DNA of 64,000 bases from Halobaculum rubrum (lineage in GTDB: Archaea; Halobacteriota; Halobacteria; Halobacteriales; Haloferacaceae): contig NZ_CP082284.1 in assembly GCF_019880225.1 (NCBI RefSeq), positions 1 through 64,000 on the forward strand, in the 5' to 3' direction. The notes under the pieces were generated by a model. The model was not told the DNA's origin and searched no databases. It saw nothing but the letters and a program-made list of their open reading frames with translations. Below, piece after piece: positions 27,163-36,059 of the stretch. How positions within the stretch are numbered: position 1 is the stretch's first letter; the number at the start of each line of letters is the position of its first letter. The position numbers and the translations under genes were made by a program.

Positions 27163-27264
27163 ACGGCAACTCCCGCCGACGGCGACGAGAGGCTGACGAT
27201 CGTGGGGCGCAGATCCCACCCGCGGTCGAAACGAGCAAGCCCCCGGCCCGCGGACACCCCGGAC

Positions 27265-29586
27265 GTGACACGCGACGCCCTCGCCGCGCTCGCGGCGGAC
27301 CTCCGCGCGGAGGCGCGCCGGACGGACCAGCGACGCCTGATCGTGCTTCACGGCGAGCGCGACGACTGCCTCGACGCCGCCTTCACAGTCGTCGAGGCCG
27401 CCGGGATCGCCGACGACGAGGCGACGCTGCTGTCGACGCGCGAGGGAGTCCGCTTCGAGCGCCACCGACCCAAACACGCCGCGCGGCTGCTCGGGACGAC
27501 CCGCCAGGCCGTGATACTCGACGCGTTCGTGGAGTTCTCGCCCAACGCCGTCGGCCAGTCGGTCGGCGCCGTCGACGGGGGCGGGCTGTACGTCCTGGTC
27601 GCGCCGCCGCTCGACGAGTGGCCGGACCGCCGCGACGACTTCGACGAGTCGCTCGCGGTGCCGCCGTTCGGTCTCGACGACGTGACCGCTCGGTTCCGGT
27701 CCCGGCTGGTCGAGACCCTGCGCCGGCACCCCGGCGTCGCGATCGCCGCGGTCGGCCCCGACGGCGCCGTCGGCCCCGCCGGCGCCGACGACACTGCGCC
27801 CGACGAGATCGAACGCGACGGCCTGACCGGCGACGAGGCGCCCCCGCCGGAGCCCGGCCCGACGACGCCGGCGAGCTCCGCGTTCCCCGCCGTCGCCTAC
27901 GAGTCGTGCCTCACTCGCGACCAGTCGCGCGCGCTCTCCTCGCTTGAACGGCTTCGCACGCCGGGTTCGGCCGTCGTGGTCGAGGCGGACCGCGGACGCG
28001 GGAAGTCGAGCGCCGCCGGCCTCGCAGCGGCGTCGCTCGCGGCGGCCGGCCGCGACGTACTCGTCACGGCACCGTCGTTCGCCGGCGCGAGCGCGCTGTT
28101 CGAGCGCGCGCGAGCGCTGCTTGCAGACCTCGATGCACGCCTCTCGGTCGACGAGGAGCGTCGGATCGAGGTCGGGCCTTCCGAGGCCGGACCCGCCGAG
28201 GACACGACCGGCCGAGGGCGGATCCGCTATCTCCCGCCGGCGGAGGCGGCCGACGCCGCCGGCGACGCGGACGTCGCGATCGCCGACGAGGCCGCCGCAC
28301 TTCCGGTTCGCCTACTCGCGGACCTGCTCGCGGCGCCCGCGGCGGCGTTCGTCACCACCGTCCACGGCTACGAGGGGGCCGGGCGTGGCTTCTCGGTCCG
28401 CTTTCGCGGCCGTCTCGACGACTCGGACCGCCGCGTGACAGACGTGCGGATGGACGACCCGATCCGGTACGCCCGCGGCGACCCCGTCGAGGGGTGGGCG
28501 TTCCGCGCGCTCATGCTCGACGCCCGCCCCGGCGTCGACGCCGCGGTCGAGGACGCGGCGCCCGACACCGTCGACTACCGCGCCGTCGACGCGGACGACC
28601 TGCTCGCCGACGAGCACCTGCTTTCGGAGGCGTTCGGGCTGCTCGTGCTCGCGCACTACCGGACCGAGCCGGACGACCTCGCGCGCCTGCTCGACGCGCC
28701 GAACCTCTCCGTGCGGGCGCTGACCCACGAGGGGCACGTCGTCTCGGTCGCGCTGCTGGCGCGCGAGGGGGGGCTCGACGCGGCGACGCGCGGAGCGATG
28801 TACGACGGCGAGCGTGTCCGGGGCAACATGCTCCCGGACGTGTTGACGAGCCAGCTTCGCGACCCCGAGGCGGCCGCGCCGACGGGAGTGCGGATCATGC
28901 GCATCGCGACCCACCACGCCGTGCGGAGTCGCGGGCTCGGCTCGAAACTGCTCCGTGAGATCGAGCGGGAGGTCGGCGACGACGTCGACTACCTCGGCAC
29001 GGGGTTCGGCGCGACGCCCGACCTGCTCGACTTCTGGGCGGGGAACGGCTACCGCACGGTCCACCTCGCGACCACGCGCAACGCCGCCAGCGGCGAGCAC
29101 TCGGCGCTGATGATGAGCCCGACGAGCGAGGGCGGCCGGGCCCTCGCGCGTCGACACGCCCGGTGGTTCCGCGAGCGGATCGGCGCGGTACTTTCGGACG
29201 CGCTCCGGGATCTGGATCCGGACGTGGTCCGCGCGGCGCTGGCCGCCTGCGACGCCGCCGGCGACGCTGTCGTCGACGTCTCCGAGTACGAGTGGCGCCT
29301 GACCGTCGCCGCGGCGTACGGACCCGGGCTCGCGGACACGGCGCCGCGACCGTTCCGTCGCCTCGCCCTCGCGCACCTGCTCGACGGCGAGTGCGATCTC
29401 GCGGCGCGAGCGGAGCGCCTGCTCGTCCGGAAGGTGTTGCAGGCGCACGACTGGGAGTCCGTGACCGACGAACTCGACTACGTCTCGACGGCCGAATGCA
29501 TGCGGAGCCTCGGCCGGACGCTCCAACCGCTGGTGGACCGCTACGGCGACGCGGTCGCGGTCGCGGAGCGCGAGCTGTACGAGTGA
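27265..29586 (+). CDS. tmcA: tRNA(Met) cytidine acetyltransferase TmcA
   Basis: TmcA makes N4-acetylcytidine in RNA, using acetyl-CoA and ATP. The 773-residue protein combines a helicase-like module with Walker A VEADRGRGKSSAAGLAAASL near residues 239-258, AIADEAAALPVRLL as Walker B, and VTTVHGYEGAGRGF. The GNAT acetyltransferase module shows MRIATHHAVRSRGLGSKLL and YLGTGFGATPDLLDFWAGNG near 575-594. In archaea the enzyme can modify many RNA sites. The GTG at 27265 gives the family length. The frame is open 295 codons further upstream, but that region is the antisense of the cyclase gene. Confidence 0.93.
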   Translation: MTRDALAALAADLRAEARRTDQRRLIVLHGERDDCLDAAFTVVEAAGIADDEATLLSTREGVRFERHRPKHAARLLGTTRQAVILDAFVEFSPNAVGQSVGAVDGGGLYVLVAPPLDEWPDRRDDFDESLAVPPFGLDDVTARFRSRLVETLRRHPGVAIAAVGPDGAVGPAGADDTAPDEIERDGLTGDEAPPPEPGPTTPASSAFPAVAYESCLTRDQSRALSSLERLRTPGSAVVVEADRGRGKSSAAGLAAASLAAAGRDVLVTAPSFAGASALFERARALLADLDARLSVDEERRIEVGPSEAGPAEDTTGRGRIRYLPPAEAADAAGDADVAIADEAAALPVRLLADLLAAPAAAFVTTVHGYEGAGRGFSVRFRGRLDDSDRRVTDVRMDDPIRYARGDPVEGWAFRALMLDARPGVDAAVEDAAPDTVDYRAVDADDLLADEHLLSEAFGLLVLAHYRTEPDDLARLLDAPNLSVRALTHEGHVVSVALLAREGGLDAATRGAMYDGERVRGNMLPDVLTSQLRDPEAAAPTGVRIMRIATHHAVRSRGLGSKLLREIEREVGDDVDYLGTGFGATPDLLDFWAGNGYRTVHLATTRNAASGEHSALMMSPTSEGGRALARRHARWFRERIGAVLSDALRDLDPDVVRAALAACDAAGDAVVDVSEYEWRLTVAAAYGPGLADTAPRPFRRLALAHLLDGECDLAARAERLLVRKVLQAHDWESVTDELDYVSTAECMRSLGRTLQPLVDRYGDAVAVAERELYE

Positions 29587-29638
29587 GGTCCGCGCCCGCG
29601 ACGCCGGTGCTTATTGGTCCCCGTCGCGGATCTTCGCC

Positions 29639-30130
29639 ATGGTCGACCTGGTCACCGCAGCAGCTCTCCTCCTCCTCGTCGCCGGCGTGGTCGGGAGCGT
29701 CGTACCGCTCGTTCCCGCGGGACCCCTCTCGGCCGCCGGCGTCATCGTCTACTACGTCCTCGCGCCGCCGTCGGCGCCGGCGCTCGGCGTCGGCTGGCTC
29801 GTCCTGTTCGTGCTCGTCGGGCTGATCGCGTTCGCGGTCGAGCACCTCGGCGGCGCGATCGCCTCGAAGGTCGGCGGCGCCGAGACGACGACGATGGTGA
29901 TCGCGGGCGTCGCGTCGCTCGCGCTGTTGTTCGTACTCGGCCCGCTCGGGATCGTCGTCGGCACCGGCCTCGCCGTATTCGGCGCCGAGCTGTACGCCGG
30001 CAAGGAGCCGGCGGCGGCCGCCCGAGCCGCCGGCTACACGCTCGCCGGACTGCTCGCCTCGTCGGTCGCCCAACTCGCGTTGACGCTGTCGATCCTCGCC
30101 GGGTTCGTCGCGGTCGTGTTCCTCCTGTGA
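29639..30130 (+). CDS. DUF456 family small membrane protein
   Basis: The 163-residue protein is almost entirely hydrophobic with about four to five membrane segments and Gly-rich turns. It matches the DUF456 pattern (AGVVGSVVPLVPAGPLSAAG near 15-34, AFAVEHLGGAIASKVGGAET near 64-83, and GPLGIVVGTGLAVFGAELY). Function is unknown; the Gly-zipper-like repeats suggest packing or oligomerisation. The ATG at 29639 lies 52 nt after tmcA and about 29 nt after a TTATTGG box, so it may have its own promoter. Confidence 0.85.
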   Translation: MVDLVTAAALLLLVAGVVGSVVPLVPAGPLSAAGVIVYYVLAPPSAPALGVGWLVLFVLVGLIAFAVEHLGGAIASKVGGAETTTMVIAGVASLALLFVLGPLGIVVGTGLAVFGAELYAGKEPAAAARAAGYTLAGLLASSVAQLALTLSILAGFVAVVFLL

Positions 30131-30218
30131 GGACGACCCCGTCCGCCGCGCTGTTCGAGTCCCCGACGGAAGCGCTGAGGGGACCGCCGTTCGGGCCCCG
30201 GCGACGACTCCAGGGGAC

Positions 30219-31064
30219 TCAGCGCCGAGACTCGACGCCGAGGAGATCTCGCGCCTCGGCCGGCGACGCGACGGGGCGACCCAGCTCCTCCGCGATTCGG
30301 GCCGCCCGCGCCACGAGCGCCTCGTTCGTCGCCAACTCGCCTTTCCGAAGGTAGCTGTTGTCCTCCAGCCCGACCCGGACGTGCCCGCCGAGGATCAGCG
30401 CCTGCGTCGTGAGCGGGAGCTGGTGGGGGCCGAACCCGATGACGTTGAACTCTGCACCTCCCGGAAGTTGGTCGACCATCCGCTGGAGGTTCGCCGGCGA
30501 CGGCGGCGCGAGCGTCCCCGGCCCGAAGATGAGGTTGAGGTACGGGGGGTCGGCGAGGTCGTCGTAGATTCGGAACGCCTCGTTGAGGTGGCCGTTGTTG
30601 AACACCTCCAGCTCCGGCTTGATCCCTCGCTCGCGCATCTCGGCGTGGAGGCCGTCGATGGTGTCGCGGGTGTTCTCGCTCGTCAGACGCCGGCCGCGGT
30701 TCATCGGCCCCATGTCGAGGCTCGCCATCTCGGGTGCCGGATCCGTCCGCAGCGGCTCCGCGCGGAGGGAATCGGGCGCGGCGGTGCCGCCCGTCGAGTG
30801 TTGGACGATCGCGTCCTCGGTCGCGTCGCGGACGGCGTCGGTCACCGCCTGAAATCGCTCGGTCGAGAACGCCCGCTCGCCGTTGTCGCGGCGAGCGTGC
30901 AGGTGGACGACCGCCGCGCCGGCCTCCTCGACCGCCGCGGCCGCCTCGGCGATTTCCGCGGGCGTCTCCGGGAGATCTGGGTGCGCCTCCTTCCCCTGTA
31001 TCCCGCCCGTGAGCGCCGCCGTGATCACGACCGGGTTGCCGTCGAGGTACTCCTCGTAGGTCAT
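30219..31064 (-). CDS. Beta-keto acid cleavage enzyme (BKACE; 3-keto-5-aminohexanoate cleavage family)
   Basis: BKACE enzymes (DUF849) are zinc TIM-barrel enzymes that condense a beta-keto acid with acetyl-CoA and cleave it to acetoacetate and a new acyl-CoA. The 281-residue protein has TAALTGGIQGKEAHPDLPET near 15-34 and AAVVHLHARRDNGERAF with the HxH zinc ligands near 55-57. STGGT, SLDMGPMNRG, LEVFNNGHLNEA and ALILGGHVRVGLEDNSYL follow. The keto acid is not predictable. The start overlaps the stop of an upstream 64-residue Cys protein (ATGA). Confidence 0.92.
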   Translation of the reverse strand: MTYEEYLDGNPVVITAALTGGIQGKEAHPDLPETPAEIAEAAAAVEEAGAAVVHLHARRDNGERAFSTERFQAVTDAVRDATEDAIVQHSTGGTAAPDSLRAEPLRTDPAPEMASLDMGPMNRGRRLTSENTRDTIDGLHAEMRERGIKPELEVFNNGHLNEAFRIYDDLADPPYLNLIFGPGTLAPPSPANLQRMVDQLPGGAEFNVIGFGPHQLPLTTQALILGGHVRVGLEDNSYLRKGELATNEALVARAARIAEELGRPVASPAEARDLLGVESRR

Positions 31065-31255
31065 TCGTCCCAGTCCAGTCCCGCGTGCTCACGGAAGATC
31101 TCGCAGTCGGATTCCGGGTCAAGCCCGTAGCGCTCGGTGCAGATGTCTGCGTGCACCGGCTGGACGAACTCGCCGGCGACCGTACAGAAGGCGCGGGCGG
31201 TGTCGAACGCCCGATCGGCGTCCGACTCGCGGTACTCGAGGTGTGGACAGGCCAT
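31061..31255 (-). CDS. Small four-cysteine protein coupled to BKACE
   Basis: The 64-residue acidic protein has Cys at 3, 24, 39 and 51, with the opening MACPHLEYR and the segment HADICTERYGLDPESDCEIF. The spacing could bind zinc or an iron-sulfur cluster, but it fits no family I can name. It precedes the BKACE gene with an ATGA overlap, so the two are made together. No membrane segment is present. Confidence 0.75.
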   Translation of the reverse strand: MACPHLEYRESDADRAFDTARAFCTVAGEFVQPVHADICTERYGLDPESDCEIFREHAGLDWDE

Positions 31256-31354
31256 ACGCGACGCTCGGCGCCCGGCGTCATGAAAGCGCGCGTCGGTGAC
31301 GCCGGCGTCACCGGGCGGCGTACGACGACCCGAGCAGGCTCTCCCTCCGGTTGC

Positions 31355-31747
31355 TCACCCCAGGACCACGCCCTCGAACCCGCCGGTGAGCACGACCTCG
31401 TCGCCGTCGCGGTGACAGACGACATCCGCCTCGATCGCCGCTCGGTCGTCGTCGTCCCGGTCGACGGTCTCGACGGTCACTTCGCAGCCGATCCGCTGGC
31501 CGGTGTAGACGGGTCGGTGGAAGTCGAACGTCATCGTCCGCGCAAGCACGTCGAGGTCGCCGCCGATCTTCGTCGGCATCGTCGCCGTCAACAGTCCGTG
31601 GACGAGCAGCCGGCCGTCCTCGTCGGGCACCTCGTGGTGCTCGCCGCGGTCCTCCGAGAGCTCGGCGAACGCCTCCACTTCCTCGACCGTGAAGGTTCGC
31701 TCGTATCGCAGCGTCTCCCCGGGTGACGGCAGGTCGTCGGGATCCAT
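31355..31747 (-). CDS. MaoC-like hot-dog fold dehydratase
   Basis: The 130-residue protein fits the MaoC/R-specific enoyl-CoA hydratase family. It begins PSPGETLRYERTFTVEEVEAF and contains VPDEDGRLLVHGLLTATMPT, where the hydratase-type Asp and His motif would fall. FHRPVYTGQRIGCEVTVETV follows. The acyl substrate is unknown; the usual order D-x4-H is not exact, so it may be a thioester-binding hot-dog protein with another reaction. It stands alone between the Cys protein and the amidohydrolase operon. Confidence 0.8.
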   Translation of the reverse strand: MDPDDLPSPGETLRYERTFTVEEVEAFAELSEDRGEHHEVPDEDGRLLVHGLLTATMPTKIGGDLDVLARTMTFDFHRPVYTGQRIGCEVTVETVDRDDDDRAAIEADVVCHRDGDEVVLTGGFEGVVLG

Positions 31748-31838
31748 GCTCGCCGCATCGGTCGCCCGTGGTTTGGGCGTGTCGACGCCGTCCGCCGGAC
31801 CGATCGTCGGCGTCGATGGGGCCGACGGGACCGGTCGG

Positions 31839-32921
31839 TCAGGGAACGACCGCTTTCACGTCGCCCTCGCCCGCGCGGCGAACGACCGCGCGGACCGGAT
31901 CGCGAACGCCCGAGAGGTTGTCGCTGTCGCCGTCGAGGACGAACAGGCGGGCCGGGCGATCCTCCGCTATCACGCCGCAGTCGAGCCCCGCGATCTCGGC
32001 GCCGTTGGCGGTCGCCATCCGCAGCACCTCGACCGCGGAGGCGTCGGTGAGCTTGGCGGCGAACTCCATCTCGCGGAACATCGAGGGGCTGTTGAGCATC
32101 ACGTTGTCCGTTCCCAGCGCGACCGTCGTTCGGTCGAGAAGTTCGCGCACGGGAGGAACGCCGACGCCCGTTACGAGGTTCGAGCGCGGGCAGACGACGA
32201 CGGGCCACTCGGCGTCCGCGAGCCGGTCGAGGTGCGTCTCGTCGGGGTGGACCATGTGAACGATGTGGTCGGGGTCGAGATCCATCGCGGCCCCCACGTC
32301 CAGCGGATCGCGCTCTCCGGCGTGAATCCCGAACAGTTTCCCCGCCCGCCGGGCGGCGTTGCGCTCGGCGTCGAAGTCGGCGTCGCGGGCGCCGCTGGCG
32401 CCGAACCCGGCGGCGAACGGATGCTCCATCGCGTCCACCGTCTCGCGGCCGAGCACGACCGACTCGACCGGCAGACCGTCGACGGCGGCCTCGATCGCGT
32501 CGACGCCGGCGACGCCGCCCTCGCGGAACTCCACGTGCGCGGTCGTTCCCGTCGCGTGCATGTACCGCAGCGAGCGGCGCATCGCGGCCACCATCTCCTC
32601 GGCGGGCGTACTGCGGAGAATACGATGTTTCAGCCCGTCCGGCGGCGCGACGAGTTCGTCGAGGTCGAGCCCCCGGCCGGCCTCCTTCGCGACTGAGTCG
32701 CCGACGTGCGTGTGGGCGTTGACGAACGCCGGGCAGACGATGTCGTCGCTGGCGACCGACGTCTCCTCGATCGCCGCGACCGTCCCGTCCTCGACCAGAA
32801 GTCGACCCTCGAGGGCCTCGAACTCGCTGCCGACGAGGATCGTCCCCTCGTAGGTGGTGGCGCCCGGAGTGTCGGCGGTACCCCTGTCGGCCGTCGGCTC
32901 GCCGTCGTGCTCGCGGCTCAT
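31839..32921 (-). CDS. Amidohydrolase family metal-dependent hydrolase
   Basis: This metal-dependent TIM-barrel amidohydrolase has 360 residues and is related to cytosine deaminase and chlorohydrolase-type enzymes. Metal ligands are visible in VCPAFVNAHTHVGDS (HxH near 70-72), FGIHAGERD, HIVHMVHPDE and ALGTDNVMLN (Asp). The substrate is unknown; nucleoside-like deaminations are typical. The start at 32921 overlaps the stop of the HD protein (ATGA), so the pair may act on related nucleotides, which is inference. The first 20 residues are acidic and disordered. Confidence 0.88.
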   Translation of the reverse strand: MSREHDGEPTADRGTADTPGATTYEGTILVGSEFEALEGRLLVEDGTVAAIEETSVASDDIVCPAFVNAHTHVGDSVAKEAGRGLDLDELVAPPDGLKHRILRSTPAEEMVAAMRRSLRYMHATGTTAHVEFREGGVAGVDAIEAAVDGLPVESVVLGRETVDAMEHPFAAGFGASGARDADFDAERNAARRAGKLFGIHAGERDPLDVGAAMDLDPDHIVHMVHPDETHLDRLADAEWPVVVCPRSNLVTGVGVPPVRELLDRTTVALGTDNVMLNSPSMFREMEFAAKLTDASAVEVLRMATANGAEIAGLDCGVIAEDRPARLFVLDGDSDNLSGVRDPVRAVVRRAGEGDVKAVVP

Positions 32922-34165
32922 TCGCCGGCCCCCGCGCCGTCGGACTCGAACTCGTCGAGCGTCGCGTGGACGCGCCGACGCACGTCCGAGACGAGCGTCC
33001 CGTCGATATCCAGTCCGAGCACGTCGACGGCCGCCTTCCCGACCCGGTCGGTCGCGTCGGCGACGGTGTACACGCCCATGCGCCACTGCTGCTCTCGGGC
33101 GGTCCGAAGCGCGGTCACGAGCGGGGAGTAGTCGCCCAGCCGGCGGACCTCGCCCCCGACGAGCACCTCCGAGGTCGACTCCGCCATCGCCGGCTCCGCG
33201 GGCACGTCGAGGACGACCGCCGAGGGGTCGACCGCGGCGCGCTCGGCGATGTCGGCCTCCAGATCCCGAACCGTCTCGTGGTCCGCCTCGCGAAGCGATT
33301 CGGGCGTGTCGTCGTACTCGGCCCAGACGGCGCGTTTGAACAGGTCGCGGCGGTCGTAGCGGTCGGCGAACGTCTCCGTTTCCGGTGTCATCCGCAGCGC
33401 GCCGATCAGATCGTAGTCGTCCATCCGGCGAACGCGCTCGGCGGTGATGTCCGGCGTCGCGAGCAGGCGCTCGGTCGCCCGACGAAGCATCGCCTTCGAG
33501 ATCCGCGCGACGGGATGGGCGTACACGGTCGGCGTCATCAGCGCGCGCGCCATCAACAGCGACTCGGCGGTCTGGACGTTGCCCTCGGCGAGCACGAGGT
33601 CGCCGTCGGCGAACGTCAGTTCCCGCACGAGGCGCTCGTGGTCGATGGTGCCGTAGGGGACGCCGGTGTGGTGGGCGTCGCGCACCAGGTAGTCCATCCG
33701 ATCCACGTCGAGTTCGCCCGACACCAACTGGCCGTACTGCCCCTCGCCGGCGATGAGGCCCGCCACGCGTTCGGGGTCGAGCTCGTGGTCGACGAGCACG
33801 TCGCCGACCTCGGTGTCGACGAGCAGGTCCGTCACGTCGTCGTGGTAGAGGCCAGTGTGGCGGTGGATCAGCTCCTCGACGTTGTGCGAGAACGGCGCAT
33901 GTCCGATGTCGTGCAGCAGCGCGGCCGCGCGGACGCGCTCCGCCTCGACGCCTTCGACACCCAGCGAGTCCAGCGCGCGGTCGGCGAGGTGGGACACGCC
34001 CAGCGAGTGCTCGAAGCGGGTGTGGTTCGCGGAGGGGTACACCAGCGTCACCGTCCCGAGTTGGGCGACCCGGCGGAGCCGCTGGACCGGCCCCGTGTCG
34101 AGGAGGTCCGCCGCGACGCCGTCCACGGAGATGTGGTCGTGGACGGAGTCTTTGATCGTCGTCAT
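32918..34165 (-). CDS. HD-domain phosphohydrolase, paralogue 1
   Basis: This 415-residue HD-superfamily phosphohydrolase is similar to dGTPase and SAMHD1-like archaeal proteins. Metal ligands are seen in NHTRFEHSLGV (H53), LLHDIGHAPFSH (H85-D86, H94) and the later ELDVDRMDYLVRDAHH (Asp). The ATG at 34165 is preferred over 34186 because TTTATG (34196-34191) lies about 29 nt upstream, fitting a leaderless start. It is closely related to the next gene, including identical DNA tracts. It is coupled to the downstream amidohydrolase by an ATGA overlap. Confidence 0.9.
   Translation of the reverse strand: MTTIKDSVHDHISVDGVAADLLDTGPVQRLRRVAQLGTVTLVYPSANHTRFEHSLGVSHLADRALDSLGVEGVEAERVRAAALLHDIGHAPFSHNVEELIHRHTGLYHDDVTDLLVDTEVGDVLVDHELDPERVAGLIAGEGQYGQLVSGELDVDRMDYLVRDAHHTGVPYGTIDHERLVRELTFADGDLVLAEGNVQTAESLLMARALMTPTVYAHPVARISKAMLRRATERLLATPDITAERVRRMDDYDLIGALRMTPETETFADRYDRRDLFKRAVWAEYDDTPESLREADHETVRDLEADIAERAAVDPSAVVLDVPAEPAMAESTSEVLVGGEVRRLGDYSPLVTALRTAREQQWRMGVYTVADATDRVGKAAVDVLGLDIDGTLVSDVRRRVHATLDEFESDGAGAGE
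33622..33697 (-). repeat. DNA tract identical to one in the neighbouring HD paralogue (copy 1)
   Basis: About 75 bases coding GTIDHERLVRE and DRMDYLVRDAHHTGVPY in paralogue 1 match copy 2 at 34918-34992 with no mismatch. A second identical run of about 42 bases lies at 33559-33600 (matching 34849-34890). The rest of the genes has clearly diverged. Confidence 0.7.
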
Positions 34166-34283
34166 TGGTCGGCGCTTCGCCGGCATCGTTCATAAACTGT
34201 GGGCGATGCGATCGGGTCCCCGTCCGCAGCCGGTCGGCGTCCGTCGACACCGCAGGCGGTTCCGTTGGCTCCCGACGATCAGG

Positions 34284-35459
34284 TCAATCCCGGATCGGGT
34301 CGGCACGCGCGCCGAGCACCTCCTCGGCGGCGGCGGCGACGGCGTCGGTGTGTTCGGCGGGCGCGTACACGCCCATCCGCCAGCCGGCGCGTTGGGCCGC
34401 CCGCAGCCCCGAGACGAGTTCGGAGGCGTTCTCCAGCCGCTGCGGGACGCCGTCGACGACGACGCGGCTGCCCGCCTCCTTGAACGTCGGCCGATCGGGC
34501 ACGTCGACGATCACCTCGCGGTCGTCGACGCCGGCGAGGTCGGCGATCTCGCGCTCGGCCGCACGCTCGTCGGCGTGTTCGAGTTCGACTACGTCGGCGG
34601 GCGTCCCCGAGAGGTCCGTCCAGATCGCTCGCTTGTACAGGTCGCGGTACTCGATCCGCTCGCCGAGTGCGGGGACGTGCTCCCGCAGCGCGACCAGCAG
34701 ATCGTGATCTGCCATCCGGCGGAACCGCTCCACGTCGATGCCGGCGTCGGCCTCCAGCAGGCGTTCCGAGGCGCGTTCGAGCATCGCGCCCGCGACGCGG
34801 GAGACGTGATGCCGGTAGACGGTCGCGTCCATGAGCGCCCTCGCGAGCAGCAGCGACTCGGCGGTCTGGACGTTGCCCTCGGCGAGCACGAGCGCGCCGT
34901 CTCGATACTTCAACTCCCGCACGAGGCGCTCGTGGTCGATGGTGCCGTAGGGGACGCCGGTGTGGTGGGCGTCGCGCACCAGGTAGTCCATGCGATCCAC
35001 GTCCAGTTCGCCGGAGACCAGTTGCCCCAACTCGCCCTCGCCGCGGACGATCGCGGCGACGCGGTCGATCGAGAGGCCGTGCTCGCGGAGCACCTCGCCG
35101 GCGTCGGTGTCGCCGAGGAGGTCGCCGAGTTCGTCGTGGTCGACGCCGGTTCGGCGGCGGATCACCTCTTCGGTCTGGTGGCCGTACGGGCCGTGCCCGG
35201 CGTCGTGGAGCAGGGCGGCCGCCCGGAGGTGGCGTGCACGGTCGCCGTCGACGCCGAGGTATTCGAGCGCGCGGTCGGCGAGATGATACACGCCCAGCGA
35301 GTGCTCGAAGCGGGTGTGGGAGGCGGAGGGATAGACGAGGCGGACGGTGGAGAGCTGCTTGATGTGGCGCAGCCGCTGGAGGGTCCGCGTGTCGAGCAGG
35401 TCCTGCGCGACGGGGTCGAGGGTGATGTAGTCGTGGACGCTGTCCTTGATCGCCTTCAT
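34284..35459 (-). CDS. HD-domain phosphohydrolase, paralogue 2
   Basis: This 391-residue paralogue of the preceding HD protein shares the opening KDSVHDYITLDPVAQDLLDT, SASHTRFEHSLGVYHLADRAL, LLHDAGHGPYGH and LVSGELDVDRMDYLVRDAHH. All expected metal ligands are present, so both copies should be active. Upstream (35460-35541) is T/G-rich on the plus strand, without a clear TATA box. The C-terminal domain differs more from paralogue 1 than the HD core, which suggests different substrates or partners. Confidence 0.9.
   Translation of the reverse strand: MKAIKDSVHDYITLDPVAQDLLDTRTLQRLRHIKQLSTVRLVYPSASHTRFEHSLGVYHLADRALEYLGVDGDRARHLRAAALLHDAGHGPYGHQTEEVIRRRTGVDHDELGDLLGDTDAGEVLREHGLSIDRVAAIVRGEGELGQLVSGELDVDRMDYLVRDAHHTGVPYGTIDHERLVRELKYRDGALVLAEGNVQTAESLLLARALMDATVYRHHVSRVAGAMLERASERLLEADAGIDVERFRRMADHDLLVALREHVPALGERIEYRDLYKRAIWTDLSGTPADVVELEHADERAAEREIADLAGVDDREVIVDVPDRPTFKEAGSRVVVDGVPQRLENASELVSGLRAAQRAGWRMGVYAPAEHTDAVAAAAEEVLGARADPIRD
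34918..34992 (-). repeat. DNA tract identical to one in the neighbouring HD paralogue (copy 2)
   Basis: This tract is the partner of 33622-33697; see that entry. The identity includes third codon positions, which argues for recent gene conversion or recombination rather than protein-level selection alone. Confidence 0.7.
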
Positions 35460-35541
35460 GCTGGATCGGTGGTGTGCGTGTCGCGTGTAGTGCTGTCGGT
35501 GTGTAGTGTGGGGCGGCGCCGGCGCCGATGGTTGGCTCCGA

Positions 35542-35991
35542 TCAGATCGGCACGCCCGGCTCCTCGTAGTCGGTCCCGAGGATCACCATCGTCTGCGAGC
35601 GGTCGAACCCGTCCATCGTCGCGATCTGGCCGAACATCAGATCCCGCAGGTCGTCGGTCGACTCGGCGTACACGCGCATCATCACGTCGTACTCGCCGGT
35701 CGTGAGGTGGACCTCGCGGACGCCGTCCACCTCCCGAAGCGTTTCCAGCGCCTCCTCCTCGTGCCCCTGCTGCACCCGCAGCCCGACGAACGCGGAGACG
35801 CCGTAGCCGAGCGCCTTCGGGTCGACCTCCGCGCGGTAGCCCCGCAGCACGCCCGCCTCCTCCATGCGCGAGACGCGGTCGTGGACCGTCGCGCTCGACA
35901 TGTCGATGCGGCGCGCGACCTCGCTGAACGGCGTCCGCGCGTCCTCCTGGAGGATCCGGAGGATCTCCCGGTCGGTGTCGTCGAGTTCCAT
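35542..35991 (-). CDS. Lrp/AsnC family transcriptional regulator
   Basis: The 149-residue protein has an N-terminal winged helix-turn-helix (DDTDREILRILQEDARTPFS, then EVARRIDMSSATVHDRVSRM near 24-43). A C-terminal RAM ligand-binding domain follows (SAFVGLRVQQGHEEEALETL, HLTTGEYDVMMRVYAEST). It should form dimers to octamers and respond to amino acids. The ATG at 35991 starts the canonical MELDDTDREIL. The target is unknown; the divergent or neighbouring HD and IMPase genes are candidates. Confidence 0.93.
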   Translation of the reverse strand: MELDDTDREILRILQEDARTPFSEVARRIDMSSATVHDRVSRMEEAGVLRGYRAEVDPKALGYGVSAFVGLRVQQGHEEEALETLREVDGVREVHLTTGEYDVMMRVYAESTDDLRDLMFGQIATMDGFDRSQTMVILGTDYEEPGVPI

Positions 35992-36059
35992 AGCGGCTTC
36001 TGCCGCCTCGGCACCTTTGCGGTTTGGGTTCGCGTGACCGGCGCCGCTCGATCGACCGG

